Shown here: positions 14,741-23,984 of the stretch, one piece after another
Numbering within the stretch: position 1 is the stretch's first letter
Layout of the letters: each line of letters opens with the position of its first letter
Source of the DNA: UMGS1696 sp963642885
Lineage (GTDB): Bacteria; Bacillota; Clostridia; Oscillospirales; CAG-272
NCBI GenBank assembly: GCA_963642885.1
Contig: CAVIJI010000003.1
Span: 1 to 64,000 of the forward strand
Direction: 5' to 3'
Length of the DNA stretch: 64,000 bases
Notes under the pieces: model-generated
What the model was told of the DNA's origin: nothing
Seen by the model: the letters and a program-made list of their open reading frames with translations, nothing else
Databases searched by the model: none
Made by a program: the position numbers and the translations under genes

Positions 14741-15624
14741 TCACTCCATCAGGTAGTAAACGCCCTCATCGCCCCATACCAGAGAGTCCTCGTCAAACTC
14801 AAAGACTCGGTACGACACGCCGTCATACATAGTGGAGTCCGCATAATAGGTACTCACCTCATCCTCGGAGTAGTTAAAAACTCCGCAGTCCATTTCCGCA
14901 GGCTCGGCACCCGNNNNNNNNNNNNNNNNNNNNNNNNNNNNNNNNNNNNNNNNNNNTCCGCAGCCTAAGCGCCGGGAGCGCGCTGATAGTAGGTCCAGTT
15001 TCCATTACCGTCGATGACGATATAGGTCTCAGCCGAGAGATCGCCGTCATAGTACCAAATGCCCTTGAATTCCGAGACATTCCGCTGGTAGAGGTCGGAA
15101 TCCCAGCTCCAGTACGAATCCGCATCGCCGTTTGAGCTGTCATCCAGGTCGGATGCTTCTTCATAGAGATCGGGCTCGTCGTCCTCGATTAAATATCGGT
15201 CATCGTCTGATTTTCCGCCGCCGTCCTCATACCAGAGGTACTCCATGCCTTCGCCGAGGTTGAAGTAGCCGTAAGCGGCACTGTATAGCCTACCGTCCTC
15301 CATGGCGATGAGGCTTCCGTAATCGTCCGAGTTGCTGTAGGCATAGATCGCATCCAACTCCGACTCATAGCGGAGATAGCCGTCATCCACCACTTCGCCG
15401 CTGAGGCAGAGGGTCCAGTTGCCCTCGGAATCGATCTCCATAGAGTCGTAGTCGTTGTTCGCTTCGCCCAGCCAGATACCCTCGAAACCGCTGAAGTCAC
15501 CTTCCGTGTCCTCGTTGAGATCGTCCTGCGGGGTAATTTGTTCCTCAGTATTGCCGCAAGCTGTGCACAGCAGGAAAAGCAGCAATACCAGTTCTGCCGA
15601 AAGATATGGCTTTTTTCTCTTCAT
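14741..15624 (-). CDS. Lipoprotein gene interrupted by the assembly gap
   Basis: The gene starts at ATG 15624 (GGAGG 8 bp upstream) with a signal peptide ending in LLCTACGNTEEQ. The reading frame meets TAG at 14965-14967, right beside the run of N; on the other side of the gap a second open frame continues (AEMDCGVFNYSEDEVSTYYADST) and ends at TGA 14741. The bases on the two sides of the gap are imperfect copies of one another, so the stop is probably an artefact. If the copies are merged, one frame of about 273 residues results (217 codons before, 56 after). The mature protein is acidic and contains two GIWYYDGD / GIWLGEANNDYD-type repeats that look like tandem small beta domains. Function unknown. 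Confidence 0.7.
14914..14956. other. Assembly gap (43 N)
   Basis: A run of 43 undetermined bases. The flanks TCCGCAGGCTCGGCACC (left) and TCCGCAGCCTAAGCGCC (right) agree at 13 of 17 positions, so the joined contigs probably overlap rather than being truly separated. Confidence 0.95.
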
Positions 15625-15637
15625 CTGACATTCCTCC

Positions 15638-16564
15638 TCATTCTTCATTGCTCAAATATAGCTGCGAAAAAATATTTTGATAGGTCTCCTCCATATCCGC
15701 CGCAACATCGGGTAGCGTTCGGAAGCCGTAAAGGTAGGTATAGATGTCGGTGTCCATGACAAATACTGTCCATTCCACGGTGTCTTCGTCCTCACCTGCG
15801 GTATAGGTTACGATGTAAACCGGATAGCTTACATTTTTGCTGTATTCCTCATTTTCTTCGGCGGCCAACAGCTCATAGGTATCCGCATCACTTAATGACA
15901 GAGCGCAGGCCGTCAGATAATCGTTCAGATCCTGTACATCCGGAACAAAGCAGCTTTGCTCCGCCGCGTTGACCACAAGGAGCTGTCCGTCCTCGGTGAT
16001 ATCCTCATAGCGGTAGGTACCGTCGTCATGGTTCTCGGAGAGCAGGTTCCGCATATTGGTAAATGGCAGTGCGCCGCCCATCAAAACAGTGATGCCGTCC
16101 TGTGAGGTCACATCACCCCGACCGCCATCACCTTTCACCTTCGCAAAGGTACCAAGCTCGGCCACGTACAGTGCACCGACCTCATCGAACCAACTGCGGT
16201 AGGCCACACCGTCGTGCTCGTTGTAGAAATAATCATAGTCATACTCCGACACGAACTGAATAAAGCCGCTGGCACTCAGCTCTTCGTCGGCGTCGTAAAG
16301 CGCAAAGCGCACCTCGTCGCCCTCGTCATTGTTGGCGACGATCAGCGTGCCGCCGTTCTCGCCCGTCCATGCACCGCCGTAGATATACAGGTTCGCCATC
16401 TGTTCGCTGTCCTTGACCAGTCCCTCGAAGGAATCCGGAACGCCGTATAAATTATAATCGCTGCCGTCATCACCGTAGTCTTCGTCGCTCTCACCGCAGG
16501 CAGCAAGACTAATGCACAGCAGCAGTGCCAAAGCAAGAGACAGATATTTATTTAAGTGTTTCAT
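15638..16564 (-). CDS. Lipoprotein of unknown function (308 aa)
   Basis: A secreted lipoprotein: MKHLNKYLSLALALLLCISLAACGES is a clear signal peptide with lipobox LAAC. The mature domain is acidic (many Asp/Glu) and includes GGAWTGENGGTLIVANNDEGDE near the start and PVYIVTYTAGEDEDTVEWTVFVMDTD near the end, a beta-rich pattern without a family I can name. ATG 16564 is taken over longer frames because GGAG lies 9 bp upstream and the signal peptide begins there. It is separated by 31 bp from the DUF2442 gene upstream and by 13 bp from the next lipoprotein gene. Confidence 0.82.
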   Translation of the reverse strand: MKHLNKYLSLALALLLCISLAACGESDEDYGDDGSDYNLYGVPDSFEGLVKDSEQMANLYIYGGAWTGENGGTLIVANNDEGDEVRFALYDADEELSASGFIQFVSEYDYDYFYNEHDGVAYRSWFDEVGALYVAELGTFAKVKGDGGRGDVTSQDGITVLMGGALPFTNMRNLLSENHDDGTYRYEDITEDGQLLVVNAAEQSCFVPDVQDLNDYLTACALSLSDADTYELLAAEENEEYSKNVSYPVYIVTYTAGEDEDTVEWTVFVMDTDIYTYLYGFRTLPDVAADMEETYQNIFSQLYLSNEE

Positions 16565-16595
16565 CGTGTTCTTCTCCTTTTTCAGATAAGCAATG

Positions 16596-16835
16596 TCAAT
16601 GTTCCTGTTCCGCCATGGACAATATCTCGTCATGGCTCAGCTCCACATCGCCGAAGCGGACAAATATACCGTTGGTCACAGCGCTGTTCCACACCCGCTC
16701 ATCTGCAAGCGGGCGAAAACGGATCTTATCCAGATACGGCTTCATGTTCAGCAAAAGCCGACTTCCGGACACAAAATCGACCTGCAAAACATGGTTGGAA
16801 AGCGGTGTGACGGCTGTGAGATACCTTCGATTCAA
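16596..16835 (-). CDS. DUF2442-domain protein
   Basis: A 79-residue protein matching the DUF2442 pattern: RYLTAVTPLSNHVLQVDFVSGSR (two strands), LDKIRFRPLADERVW and GIFVRFGDVELSHDEI. Family members are small cytoplasmic proteins of unknown role, often near toxin-antitoxin genes or enzymes. The start is a TTG at 16835, supported by AAAGGAGG 7 bp upstream; no ATG fits. It is the first gene of the minus-strand lipoprotein operon, placed just after the terminator of the LuxR-type regulator. Confidence 0.75.
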   Translation of the reverse strand: MNRRYLTAVTPLSNHVLQVDFVSGSRLLLNMKPYLDKIRFRPLADERVWNSAVTNGIFVRFGDVELSHDEILSMAEQEH

Positions 16836-16863
16836 GTGCGTGCCTCCTTTCCGCGAAAATAAA

Positions 16864-16894
16864 AATCCACCGTATAAATATTGTACAGTGGATT
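16864..16894 (-). terminator. Terminator of the LuxR-type regulator gene
   Basis: AATCCAC and GTGGATT with inner pairing form a hairpin; on the minus strand it is followed by TTTTATTTTC (16863-16853). Confidence 0.65.
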
Positions 16895-16919
16895 CGATGG
16901 GATAACCATTAACCAAAGG

Positions 16920-19400
16920 TTAGTTCTTTTGTCTGAGCAGCTCGGCAAGCTGTTTTCGTTTGGTTCGGGTATCGCCCTCAATATTAAGTTTGGAATAGAT
17001 CTGATTCACATACTGCTTGACGCTCCCCTCGGAGAGAAACAGCTTTTCCGCAATTTCGCGGTTGCTGAGCCTCTGCGCCATCAGTTCAACAATCTCAAAT
17101 TCCCGTGGGGTCAGCGCATCGAAGGCAGTCGGGCGGGCGACGGCGGCGCTTCGTGTCTTTGCCGCTTCGCCAAGCTCGATGATCTTCGCGATCAGATCAT
17201 TTTTTATCTCCCGCGTCAGCAAGGGCTTTAAGCGGTCGTAGTTTTCCACAAACGGCATCACAAAACCGTCAGGCTCGGCATCGGAAAGCGCTTTTCTCAG
17301 CCATGTGCGGGCTTCCTCGGACTTACCCAGCAGGACATAGGCCGCCGCTGTCTGGATGCGGATATGCAACGCTACCAATGCGTAGTGCATCACCTCACAG
17401 ACGGCCAGCAACTCTGCACTGCGTCCCACCACCTTGGCATAGGCACCTTGGGCAAGATACACCTGATTTTCAATCATTTCCATCATAGGCTTGCCCGGCG
17501 CAAGCATGTTGATATCGGAGAGGCGGTGCTGTGAAAAAAGCTCCGGGATTTTGTCCGTTTCTCCCCGCAGTGCATAGTAGTAAGCACCGGTGGCGCTCCA
17601 GATGTTGAGCCACGACGCATCATGGTAGCGCAGCAGTGCCTCGTATCTCTCTTCAAAGGTATAGCGCTGCTCCACATCGGTATGTTGCGAGAGTCGCCGC
17701 GACAGAAAATCACAGCAAAGCTCCATGTTTATCTGTCCGTTGTCCTTGACCTGCGCATAGGCACGTTCCAACTCGATATGTGCATCGGTGAAACAGCCCT
17801 GACAGAACAGCGCCTCTGCCCGCATGATGGTTTCCGCACCTTGCCCGTGGTTGCCCGTGACCTTATAGTAATGCGGCATACATTCGTCCATTTCGGCAAG
17901 TTCGTTTTGAAGCTCTCCCGACGCGCGGTAGAACATCATCAGAACGGACGGCGAGCCAAAGGTCCAACCGCCGCTCGATTGGATGCTGATGGCGGGGCGG
18001 GACATCTGCGCACTGGCACTGCGGTGCAGGCGACTCATGGCGCTGATGTCATTGTAGCAGAGAAAACTCATAATGAGGTCGCACTCACCCAGCAGGTTGC
18101 CGCGTTCTTCCTTGGGCAGCTCCGTATGTTCTTCGATGGCAGTCAGCAGCAGCGCTTTCAGCTCCAGCATTTTCGGAATTTGCCGCCATGTGAACATACG
18201 GCGCATCAGCACCAAAATGGCAAAGGGATATGCCTTCAATGTTTCGGCGGGGCATTTATCCAGCGCTGTCAGCACATCCTCGGGCTTCAGCGATGCCAGC
18301 AGGATACCCGCATCGCTGCGAATGACCCGCAGCAGCGCATCGTAGTTTTCGCTTTTCCGGTAAGCAGCGATGGCGTGAAGATATTGCTTATGTTCTTCAT
18401 ACCAGAACCCGAACCGCTCCCAATAGCGTTTCTGCGTTTCTGCTTTCATCGCCAGAAAGCTGCGCTCTGCGCACTCCTTCATCATGTGGTGGAAGCGATA
18501 GGTCGCGCCGTCGGGCAGGCGCGTAACAAAGGCGTTTTGTGCAGTCAGCATGGAGAGAATTTGCTCGGCGTCCGCGTCGCCTGTGATACACTGCGCCATT
18601 TCGACGGTAAATTCGTCGGCAAGCCCCATGACCGCCAAAAATTCCCGCTGTTTTTCCGACAGCGGATCTATCATGGCGGAGGTAAAAGTAGCGTAGATGT
18701 CGGAATGGCGACCGGGCAGCACACCGCGCTCGGATAGCGTTCGCAGATTCAGATAAACGGCGGAGAACCAGCCCTCGCTTGAATAGAGGAGACTTTCGAT
18801 CTGTGCTTCGGAAAGCTCCGTGCCGCAGCGGTGGGCGTAAACGGCAAGCTCCGTATGGTTCAGACGCAGCTGCTCCGTGCCGATTTGATATACCTTTGCC
18901 CCCAGCCGCACCGTCTCCGCGGCAGGCAGAAAACGATCCCTGCTGGCGACGATTAAATGCACATTGACGGGCAGTCGGTTAGCCAGCATACAGAGGAAGT
19001 CAGAGGCACTTCTGTCCGTCAGCAGATGAAAATCGTCAATGAAAATGTAGCAGGACGCATCTCCCGCCAACTCATGACAGAGGTCATCCACCATCAGTCC
19101 GCCGCTCGCTGTGTCCGTGGGGCAAGAATATTCCCTCAGGAAGGGGAAGCCCGCACGGGCAAACGCCTCCTGTACGCTTTTCCAGAAGATCGCAAGGTTA
19201 TCGGAATACACGCTGATGCGGATGATTTTCAGTTTTTCCGTCTTGGCGCGCTCACTGAGATACCAGTTCACCGCCGTGGTCTTTCCGTAGCCCATGGGGG
19301 CAACCACGGTGTTCATGGCACAGCGGGAGATGGGCCGCAGGCTCTCCTGCAGCCGCTCGGATATGTAAATGGTATTTAAATTCCATTTCGGTTTTGGCAT
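16920..19400 (-). CDS. MalT-like LuxR-family transcriptional regulator (AAA-TPR-HTH)
   Basis: An 826-residue large ATP-binding LuxR (LAL/MalT-type) activator. An N-terminal AAA/STAND module has the P-loop APMGYGKTT (Lys40) and a Walker B-like CYIFIDDFHLL; the middle part is helical and repeat-like, as in TPR sensor domains; the C-terminus (762-826) is a LuxR helix-turn-helix, LTPREFEIVELMAQRLSNRE. Such proteins bind an inducer, oligomerise with ATP and activate promoters. ATG 19400 follows GGAGG; GTG 19523, after AGGGGAG, would add 41 atypical residues. It stands directly upstream of the lipoprotein operon on the same strand and is the obvious candidate regulator for it. Confidence 0.88.
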   Translation of the reverse strand: MPKPKWNLNTIYISERLQESLRPISRCAMNTVVAPMGYGKTTAVNWYLSERAKTEKLKIIRISVYSDNLAIFWKSVQEAFARAGFPFLREYSCPTDTASGGLMVDDLCHELAGDASCYIFIDDFHLLTDRSASDFLCMLANRLPVNVHLIVASRDRFLPAAETVRLGAKVYQIGTEQLRLNHTELAVYAHRCGTELSEAQIESLLYSSEGWFSAVYLNLRTLSERGVLPGRHSDIYATFTSAMIDPLSEKQREFLAVMGLADEFTVEMAQCITGDADAEQILSMLTAQNAFVTRLPDGATYRFHHMMKECAERSFLAMKAETQKRYWERFGFWYEEHKQYLHAIAAYRKSENYDALLRVIRSDAGILLASLKPEDVLTALDKCPAETLKAYPFAILVLMRRMFTWRQIPKMLELKALLLTAIEEHTELPKEERGNLLGECDLIMSFLCYNDISAMSRLHRSASAQMSRPAISIQSSGGWTFGSPSVLMMFYRASGELQNELAEMDECMPHYYKVTGNHGQGAETIMRAEALFCQGCFTDAHIELERAYAQVKDNGQINMELCCDFLSRRLSQHTDVEQRYTFEERYEALLRYHDASWLNIWSATGAYYYALRGETDKIPELFSQHRLSDINMLAPGKPMMEMIENQVYLAQGAYAKVVGRSAELLAVCEVMHYALVALHIRIQTAAAYVLLGKSEEARTWLRKALSDAEPDGFVMPFVENYDRLKPLLTREIKNDLIAKIIELGEAAKTRSAAVARPTAFDALTPREFEIVELMAQRLSNREIAEKLFLSEGSVKQYVNQIYSKLNIEGDTRTKRKQLAELLRQKN

Positions 19401-19549
19401 AATGCGTACCTCCGACGATTTATTTTTCGAAAACTGCTTTCTGTCAAAATGGGAGAACGGCGGAACATCGTGCAGCGCGTGAATGATAGTCTGTCCTGCG
19501 TAGTTGATAAGCTCCTGTGACACGCTGCATCTCCCCTCTCACTGTTTTG

Positions 19550-19578
19550 ATTATACCACGAGAATATGAACGTGAAAA
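19550..19578 (-). promoter_or_regulatory. Probable promoter of the LuxR-type regulator
   Basis: On the minus strand TTTTCA (19578-19573) and TATAAT (19555-19550) are 17 bp apart, giving a leader of about 145 nt to ATG 19400. CGTGA and TCACG arms flank the -35 region (19571-19589) and could form a binding site. Confidence 0.55.
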
Positions 19579-19793
19579 GGTCTGTCACGTTTTTTTGAAA
19601 TGTACTTGTCATGCCATCCGCTTATTTTTTGCGTATCCGAACATAAACAGACGGAGAGGTAAAGAAATTGCCTTTTGATTTTTACGAAGGAGAACGCATG
19701 AACCTTTTCAAAACGTCAAATACGGCGTGATCTGTCGGGAAGCTCTCTGCCCCATCGCAAGACAAAACATTATCATACCTGTGTTTTTTCTCG

Positions 19794-19822
19794 TTGACTT
19801 TCATGCACGTGTTTGATATAAT
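19794..19822 (+). promoter_or_regulatory. Promoter of the GH36-like gene
   Basis: TTGACT (19794-19799), 17-bp spacer, TATAAT (19817-19822), about 50 bp ahead of the start at 19871. The rest of the 19524-19793 gap shows no gene. Confidence 0.75.
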
Positions 19823-19870
19823 GTCACTGACAACATATGCAAACATAATTTATTTATAGGGAGAAAACAT

Positions 19871-22036
19871 ATGAATAATAACAAACAGAGCTTCGTCACG
19901 GAAAGCGAATCAATGGTTGCACCTTCCGTCGACTCAAGATTCACACACCGTGATTATGTTACAAGACCCGATGCTCCCGCCACACACGCCCGTTTGGCAG
20001 GTGACTCGAACTTCGGCATACACGCTTTGAATTTCAACGGAGTTGATTTGATTTCGTTTGAATACGAACCAAAAAAAGAACTCGGTCTGCGTTTTCACTC
20101 GGACGGTGACTTTCAGTCAACGCCTTTTATTCAGCAGTTTATCATGTGGTCGGAAGAAAGCACTCCCGTTCGTATACGCTTCCGCGCACCTGTCGAAATG
20201 TGGAATATGCGTCCGAATCGTGCGGCACACGGACAGACAATACTCGGTCAAAGCGGAAGACCTCTTTTATACGGCGTAAACGGAATGTATCTACCCGATT
20301 GGGATCTCCTTCTCTCATGGCACGGATACGATTTCGAATGGGATGACGTTCGTGTTGAATATGCAGACGGATACTATACGGCAAGCTTAAAGATTGCATT
20401 AAGCACAAAGCCGTTTGTACTGCTGCTTCGTCCTCATTATTACAGTGAGCATCTCGGTTATTCACAATATAAGCCCTGGGAATTCCGTCCTAATCCGAAA
20501 CCCATTACAGGATGGTGTTCATGGGAAGCATATCACTCACAAATAACACAATCCGATCTCGAACGTGATGCACAGACTCTTAAAGATCTGAAAAATTACG
20601 GACTCGAATATATGCAGCTTGATGACGGCTATCAACAAAGAATGGTTCCGCCCTCTCCCGGAAAAGATGTCCCCGACGGTTGGCTTACGACCAACGAGAA
20701 ATTCCCGGACGGTCACAAAGGTATTGTGAATGCCATTCATTCCGGAGGGTTTGAAGCCGGTATTTGGACAAACGCAACCGTTTCCAACGAAGAAGCCGCA
20801 AAAGCACTCGGTTGCTTCTTGACCGACAAAGACGGAAACTTAATCAAAGGCGACTGGATTCAATATGTAATAGACTGCACGCCCGAAACCCTCGAAAAGC
20901 AGGTTACTCCGTACTATCGTGCTTTCCGTGAGGCAGGCTATACCTACTGCAAGAGTGACGCACTTCGTCATCTTATATATGACGGTCTGCAGGAAGCGGT
21001 GCGTCTGGGCAGACTTGAACCCGAAGAAGCACGCAAGAGGCAGATTGCGTACATGCGTGCCGCCCGCAAAGGCTTAGGTGACGATGTCTACTATCTGTCC
21101 TGTTGGGGTGTGCTCAGTCAATCAATCGGAGTATGCGATGCAATGCGCGTTGCGACAGATGCCAGCCCGAGATGGCCTGCATACAGTATGCAGCTTCGTG
21201 AAACCGCACGTTGGTTTTTCGCAAACCGTGTTTTATTCACATTGGACCCCGACCATGTCTGTGTACGCGGCGAGCTTCCGTGGGTACGTATGATGCTTTC
21301 ACTCGTATCATTGACGGGCGGACTTTTCATGATATCGGATCGCCCCGAAACCTACGACAAGCCTCGTCTTAATTATCTGCATAAGACGCTTCCCGCGCTC
21401 GATGTTCATGCAGGCGAAACAGGACCAATCGATTATACAACACCCGCATGTGCTCCTATTATCGCTTCTCTCGAGCAGGGCGCACGCGAAATCAGCTTCG
21501 AAACAGACACTGAAGCACCCTTCGCATCATTATGGAGCACTCATTTTGATAAATACGGCCGCACATGGTGTGTAATTCAGCGTACAGCGGTTATTACTCT
21601 CGACGCTATAGAGTTACCTCTTCAGAATGCCGCTTTAAATCCTTCACGCAAGTATTATGCATGGAATTTCTGGGATGAAAAAGGTTATATCGTAGACAAC
21701 GGTAAACTGTCATTGTCGGCATTGCCGCTCGGTGCGAATGAGGTTATCGCACTCACTCCCATAGACGAATCCACTCCCGTTTTAGTAGGCTCTGATCGAC
21801 ACGTCAGTATGGATGCCGTCAGTGTTACAAACTGCGAATGGAACGGCAGCGCATTCAATATGGAGCTTTACGGCTTTGAAGGCTTAACGGCTCGTTACTT
21901 TGTCTACGGTCCCGAACTCGAAGGCAAGGTAACCACAGCGGCAAACGCACAGGTATTTTGTGAGAAGAATGATGATCTGCTCACTGTCACCGTACATTTC
22001 CGCGGTCCCGAAAACGCATATTTCAGTATTATCTGA
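19871..22036 (+). CDS. GH36-type alpha-galactosidase-like glycoside hydrolase
   Basis: A 721-residue enzyme of the GH36/GH27 clan (alpha-galactosidase and related). An N-terminal beta-sandwich is followed by the TIM barrel with GWCSWEAYH (214-222), YMQLDDGYQQ (247-256) and the nucleophile segment YCKSDALRH with Asp363; Asp430 in RVATDASPRW is the likely acid/base. A C-terminal beta domain closes the protein. No signal peptide, so it acts on imported oligosaccharides. The start ATG 19871 follows GGGAGA. It is followed 51 bp later by a GH63-like gene, probably one transcript. Exact specificity (galactose, N-acetylgalactosamine or another sugar) cannot be set from sequence. Confidence 0.87.
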   Translation: MNNNKQSFVTESESMVAPSVDSRFTHRDYVTRPDAPATHARLAGDSNFGIHALNFNGVDLISFEYEPKKELGLRFHSDGDFQSTPFIQQFIMWSEESTPVRIRFRAPVEMWNMRPNRAAHGQTILGQSGRPLLYGVNGMYLPDWDLLLSWHGYDFEWDDVRVEYADGYYTASLKIALSTKPFVLLLRPHYYSEHLGYSQYKPWEFRPNPKPITGWCSWEAYHSQITQSDLERDAQTLKDLKNYGLEYMQLDDGYQQRMVPPSPGKDVPDGWLTTNEKFPDGHKGIVNAIHSGGFEAGIWTNATVSNEEAAKALGCFLTDKDGNLIKGDWIQYVIDCTPETLEKQVTPYYRAFREAGYTYCKSDALRHLIYDGLQEAVRLGRLEPEEARKRQIAYMRAARKGLGDDVYYLSCWGVLSQSIGVCDAMRVATDASPRWPAYSMQLRETARWFFANRVLFTLDPDHVCVRGELPWVRMMLSLVSLTGGLFMISDRPETYDKPRLNYLHKTLPALDVHAGETGPIDYTTPACAPIIASLEQGAREISFETDTEAPFASLWSTHFDKYGRTWCVIQRTAVITLDAIELPLQNAALNPSRKYYAWNFWDEKGYIVDNGKLSLSALPLGANEVIALTPIDESTPVLVGSDRHVSMDAVSVTNCEWNGSAFNMELYGFEGLTARYFVYGPELEGKVTTAANAQVFCEKNDDLLTVTVHFRGPENAYFSII

Positions 22037-22087
22037 TTAAACTCAATATAAAAATACAATTACGGCAAAACAAGGAGATCAGCTTTT

Positions 22088-23803
22088 ATGAAGATCAATA
22101 TTCAGTGGGTTCCTTTTTCGGCACCTCTTACCTATTTATCCGTAAACGATATAACGGGTAAGGTTTGGAGTAACCGAATTCCATCACAATTTCCGACAGA
22201 AGGACTCTATCTCAGAAGTGCCAAAGGAGGCTGGAACGGTGAAGGCGGACAGGTCGCGCGCATAGCCGTTCTCGCAGACGGTGCAGAGGTACCGTACACA
22301 TATGAAGCCTCACCATGGGAATTGGTTATAAGTGCGAAACAAGGCACAATTCGCATGACATTCGACCTCGGAGGACAGCTTCGTATAGTGGGAAACGGAG
22401 TTTCATTAAAACTCGAACTGCCGGGCGGTGTGTTTAACGATCCTCTTTCTTATTCTGAGGACAAGTGGTTTTTGATTGCCTTCAGATTTGAAAGCAAATT
22501 CCTTTTCTCTAAAATCAGCGGAAATCTCAGTTACTCCCGCTCAGTCGATGAAAACAGAAAAGACGGTCTGGACTTTATTTTCTCGGGAGAAAACTGGGAA
22601 GGAAGTATCGACGAATCCAGTGTTGCATATATACCGCATGGAAGCTACGGCTCTTATGAAGACTGCAGAGAGCATTCCCGCAAAGAATTTATCGAATATG
22701 CCGACAAGGTTTGCGAGGGCGTACCCGCACGTTTTCTCGATGCAGCACGGCAGGCGGCTTATGTTAACTACACCGCACAGGTGACAGATGATCTGTTTAA
22801 AGGCCGTGTTATGCTTATGAGCAAAAACTGGATGAACGGCACATGGACTTGGGACTGCCAGTTTAACGCAGTTGAAACAGCTTCATACGATCCGGAAGCA
22901 TCATGGGATAACTTTGCGTCACCTTTTAATTATCAGCATAAAACAGGTATGCTTCCCGATGTTGTATGGGATCACAGATACTCCGACACATATACCAAGC
23001 CTCCCGTACACGGATGGTCACTCTCTCACCTGAGAAAAGCAGGCATATTATCAACCGAGCAAAAGCGATGGGCGTATGAGCATTTGCTTAACGTAGTTAA
23101 CGCATGGTACGAATACATGGACTGGGATCATGACGGTATATGCCAATACAATCACGGAAATGATTCCGGTTGGGATAACTGCACATATTTCCTTTGCGGA
23201 GCACCGATTGAAGGACCCGATCTTTCGGCTTACCTCACAATCTGTTGGGATGAGCTTGCCGCTATCGCCGATGAACTCGGAATGCATGACGCCGCACGTT
23301 CACACCGTGAACAGGCAGACGTACAGCTTGACAAGCTGATCAAGCACAGCTGGGACGGAGACCACTTCCATACATATCAGAGCGGTACACATAACGAAAT
23401 GGATGACTGCGACAGTCTGCTTCCGTATCTTCCGATTATTCTCGGAAAGAGATTGCCTAAAGAAATATTCGACAAAATGGCATCTGATCTTATGGAAGAA
23501 AATCGTTTCCTTACTCCCTTCGGTTTGGCGACAGAGCATGTAAACGATCGTTTTTACATTAGTGACGGCTACTGGCGCGGCCCGATTTGGGCACCCGCGA
23601 TGATGTTTATCATTTACGGTTTGGCAAACGGCGGTAAAACCGAATTTTCGGAAGATCTCGCCGAACGTTTCTGCCAAAACTGTGCTAAGGAAGGATTTGC
23701 GGAAAACTTCGATGCTACATCGGGAACAGGTCTCAGAGACAGAGCTTATACTTGGACTTCAAGTGTATTTTTGATTCTCGCCAAAAACTACGTTAAAAAG
23801 TAA
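22088..23803 (+). CDS. GH63-like (alpha/alpha)6-barrel glycosidase
   Basis: A 571-residue enzyme with an N-terminal beta-rich region (1-200) and a C-terminal (alpha/alpha)6 barrel. The barrel carries motifs of GH63 and related inverting alpha-glucosidases / mannosylglycerate hydrolases: MNGTWTWDCQFN (Asp256, proposed acid), HKTGMLPDVVWD, YNHGNDSGWDN, GYWRGPIWAP (494-503) and the terminal YTWTSSVFLIL. No signal peptide is seen. A site AAGGAG precedes ATG 22088. Together with the GH36-like gene before it and GH38 after it, it suggests stepwise trimming of a branched glycan in the cytoplasm. Confidence 0.85.
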   Translation: MKINIQWVPFSAPLTYLSVNDITGKVWSNRIPSQFPTEGLYLRSAKGGWNGEGGQVARIAVLADGAEVPYTYEASPWELVISAKQGTIRMTFDLGGQLRIVGNGVSLKLELPGGVFNDPLSYSEDKWFLIAFRFESKFLFSKISGNLSYSRSVDENRKDGLDFIFSGENWEGSIDESSVAYIPHGSYGSYEDCREHSRKEFIEYADKVCEGVPARFLDAARQAAYVNYTAQVTDDLFKGRVMLMSKNWMNGTWTWDCQFNAVETASYDPEASWDNFASPFNYQHKTGMLPDVVWDHRYSDTYTKPPVHGWSLSHLRKAGILSTEQKRWAYEHLLNVVNAWYEYMDWDHDGICQYNHGNDSGWDNCTYFLCGAPIEGPDLSAYLTICWDELAAIADELGMHDAARSHREQADVQLDKLIKHSWDGDHFHTYQSGTHNEMDDCDSLLPYLPIILGKRLPKEIFDKMASDLMEENRFLTPFGLATEHVNDRFYISDGYWRGPIWAPAMMFIIYGLANGGKTEFSEDLAERFCQNCAKEGFAENFDATSGTGLRDRAYTWTSSVFLILAKNYVKK

Positions 23804-23917
23804 TACCGCCAAGACGTAACACCGTATCGAGTGAAAGTCATACGTTCTGCTTTCCTCTCTGTAGAGCATATATGTTTCCGACAATACACTCATACAAACA
23901 ATTCGGTTATTAAATAC

Positions 23918-23946
23918 TTGAAAAAGCCTCGACGATATGTTATAAT
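23918..23946 (+). promoter_or_regulatory. Promoter of the GH38 gene
   Basis: TTGAAA (23918-23923), 17-bp spacer, TATAAT (23941-23946), 38 bp ahead of the start codon at 23985. Confidence 0.75.
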
Positions 23947-23984
23947 TACTCGTATTTTGTTAATCTTTTTCAAAGGAGAAAAAC

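Noticed and set aside
17622..18737. Plus-strand open frame of 371 codons
   Set aside because: Antisense to the LuxR-type regulator, whose domains are unambiguous; composition typical of a shadow frame.
16920..19523. Extended N-terminus of the LuxR-type protein from GTG 19523
   Set aside because: It would add 41 residues not seen in MalT-like proteins, and ATG 19400 has a better ribosome binding site; kept only as an alternative.
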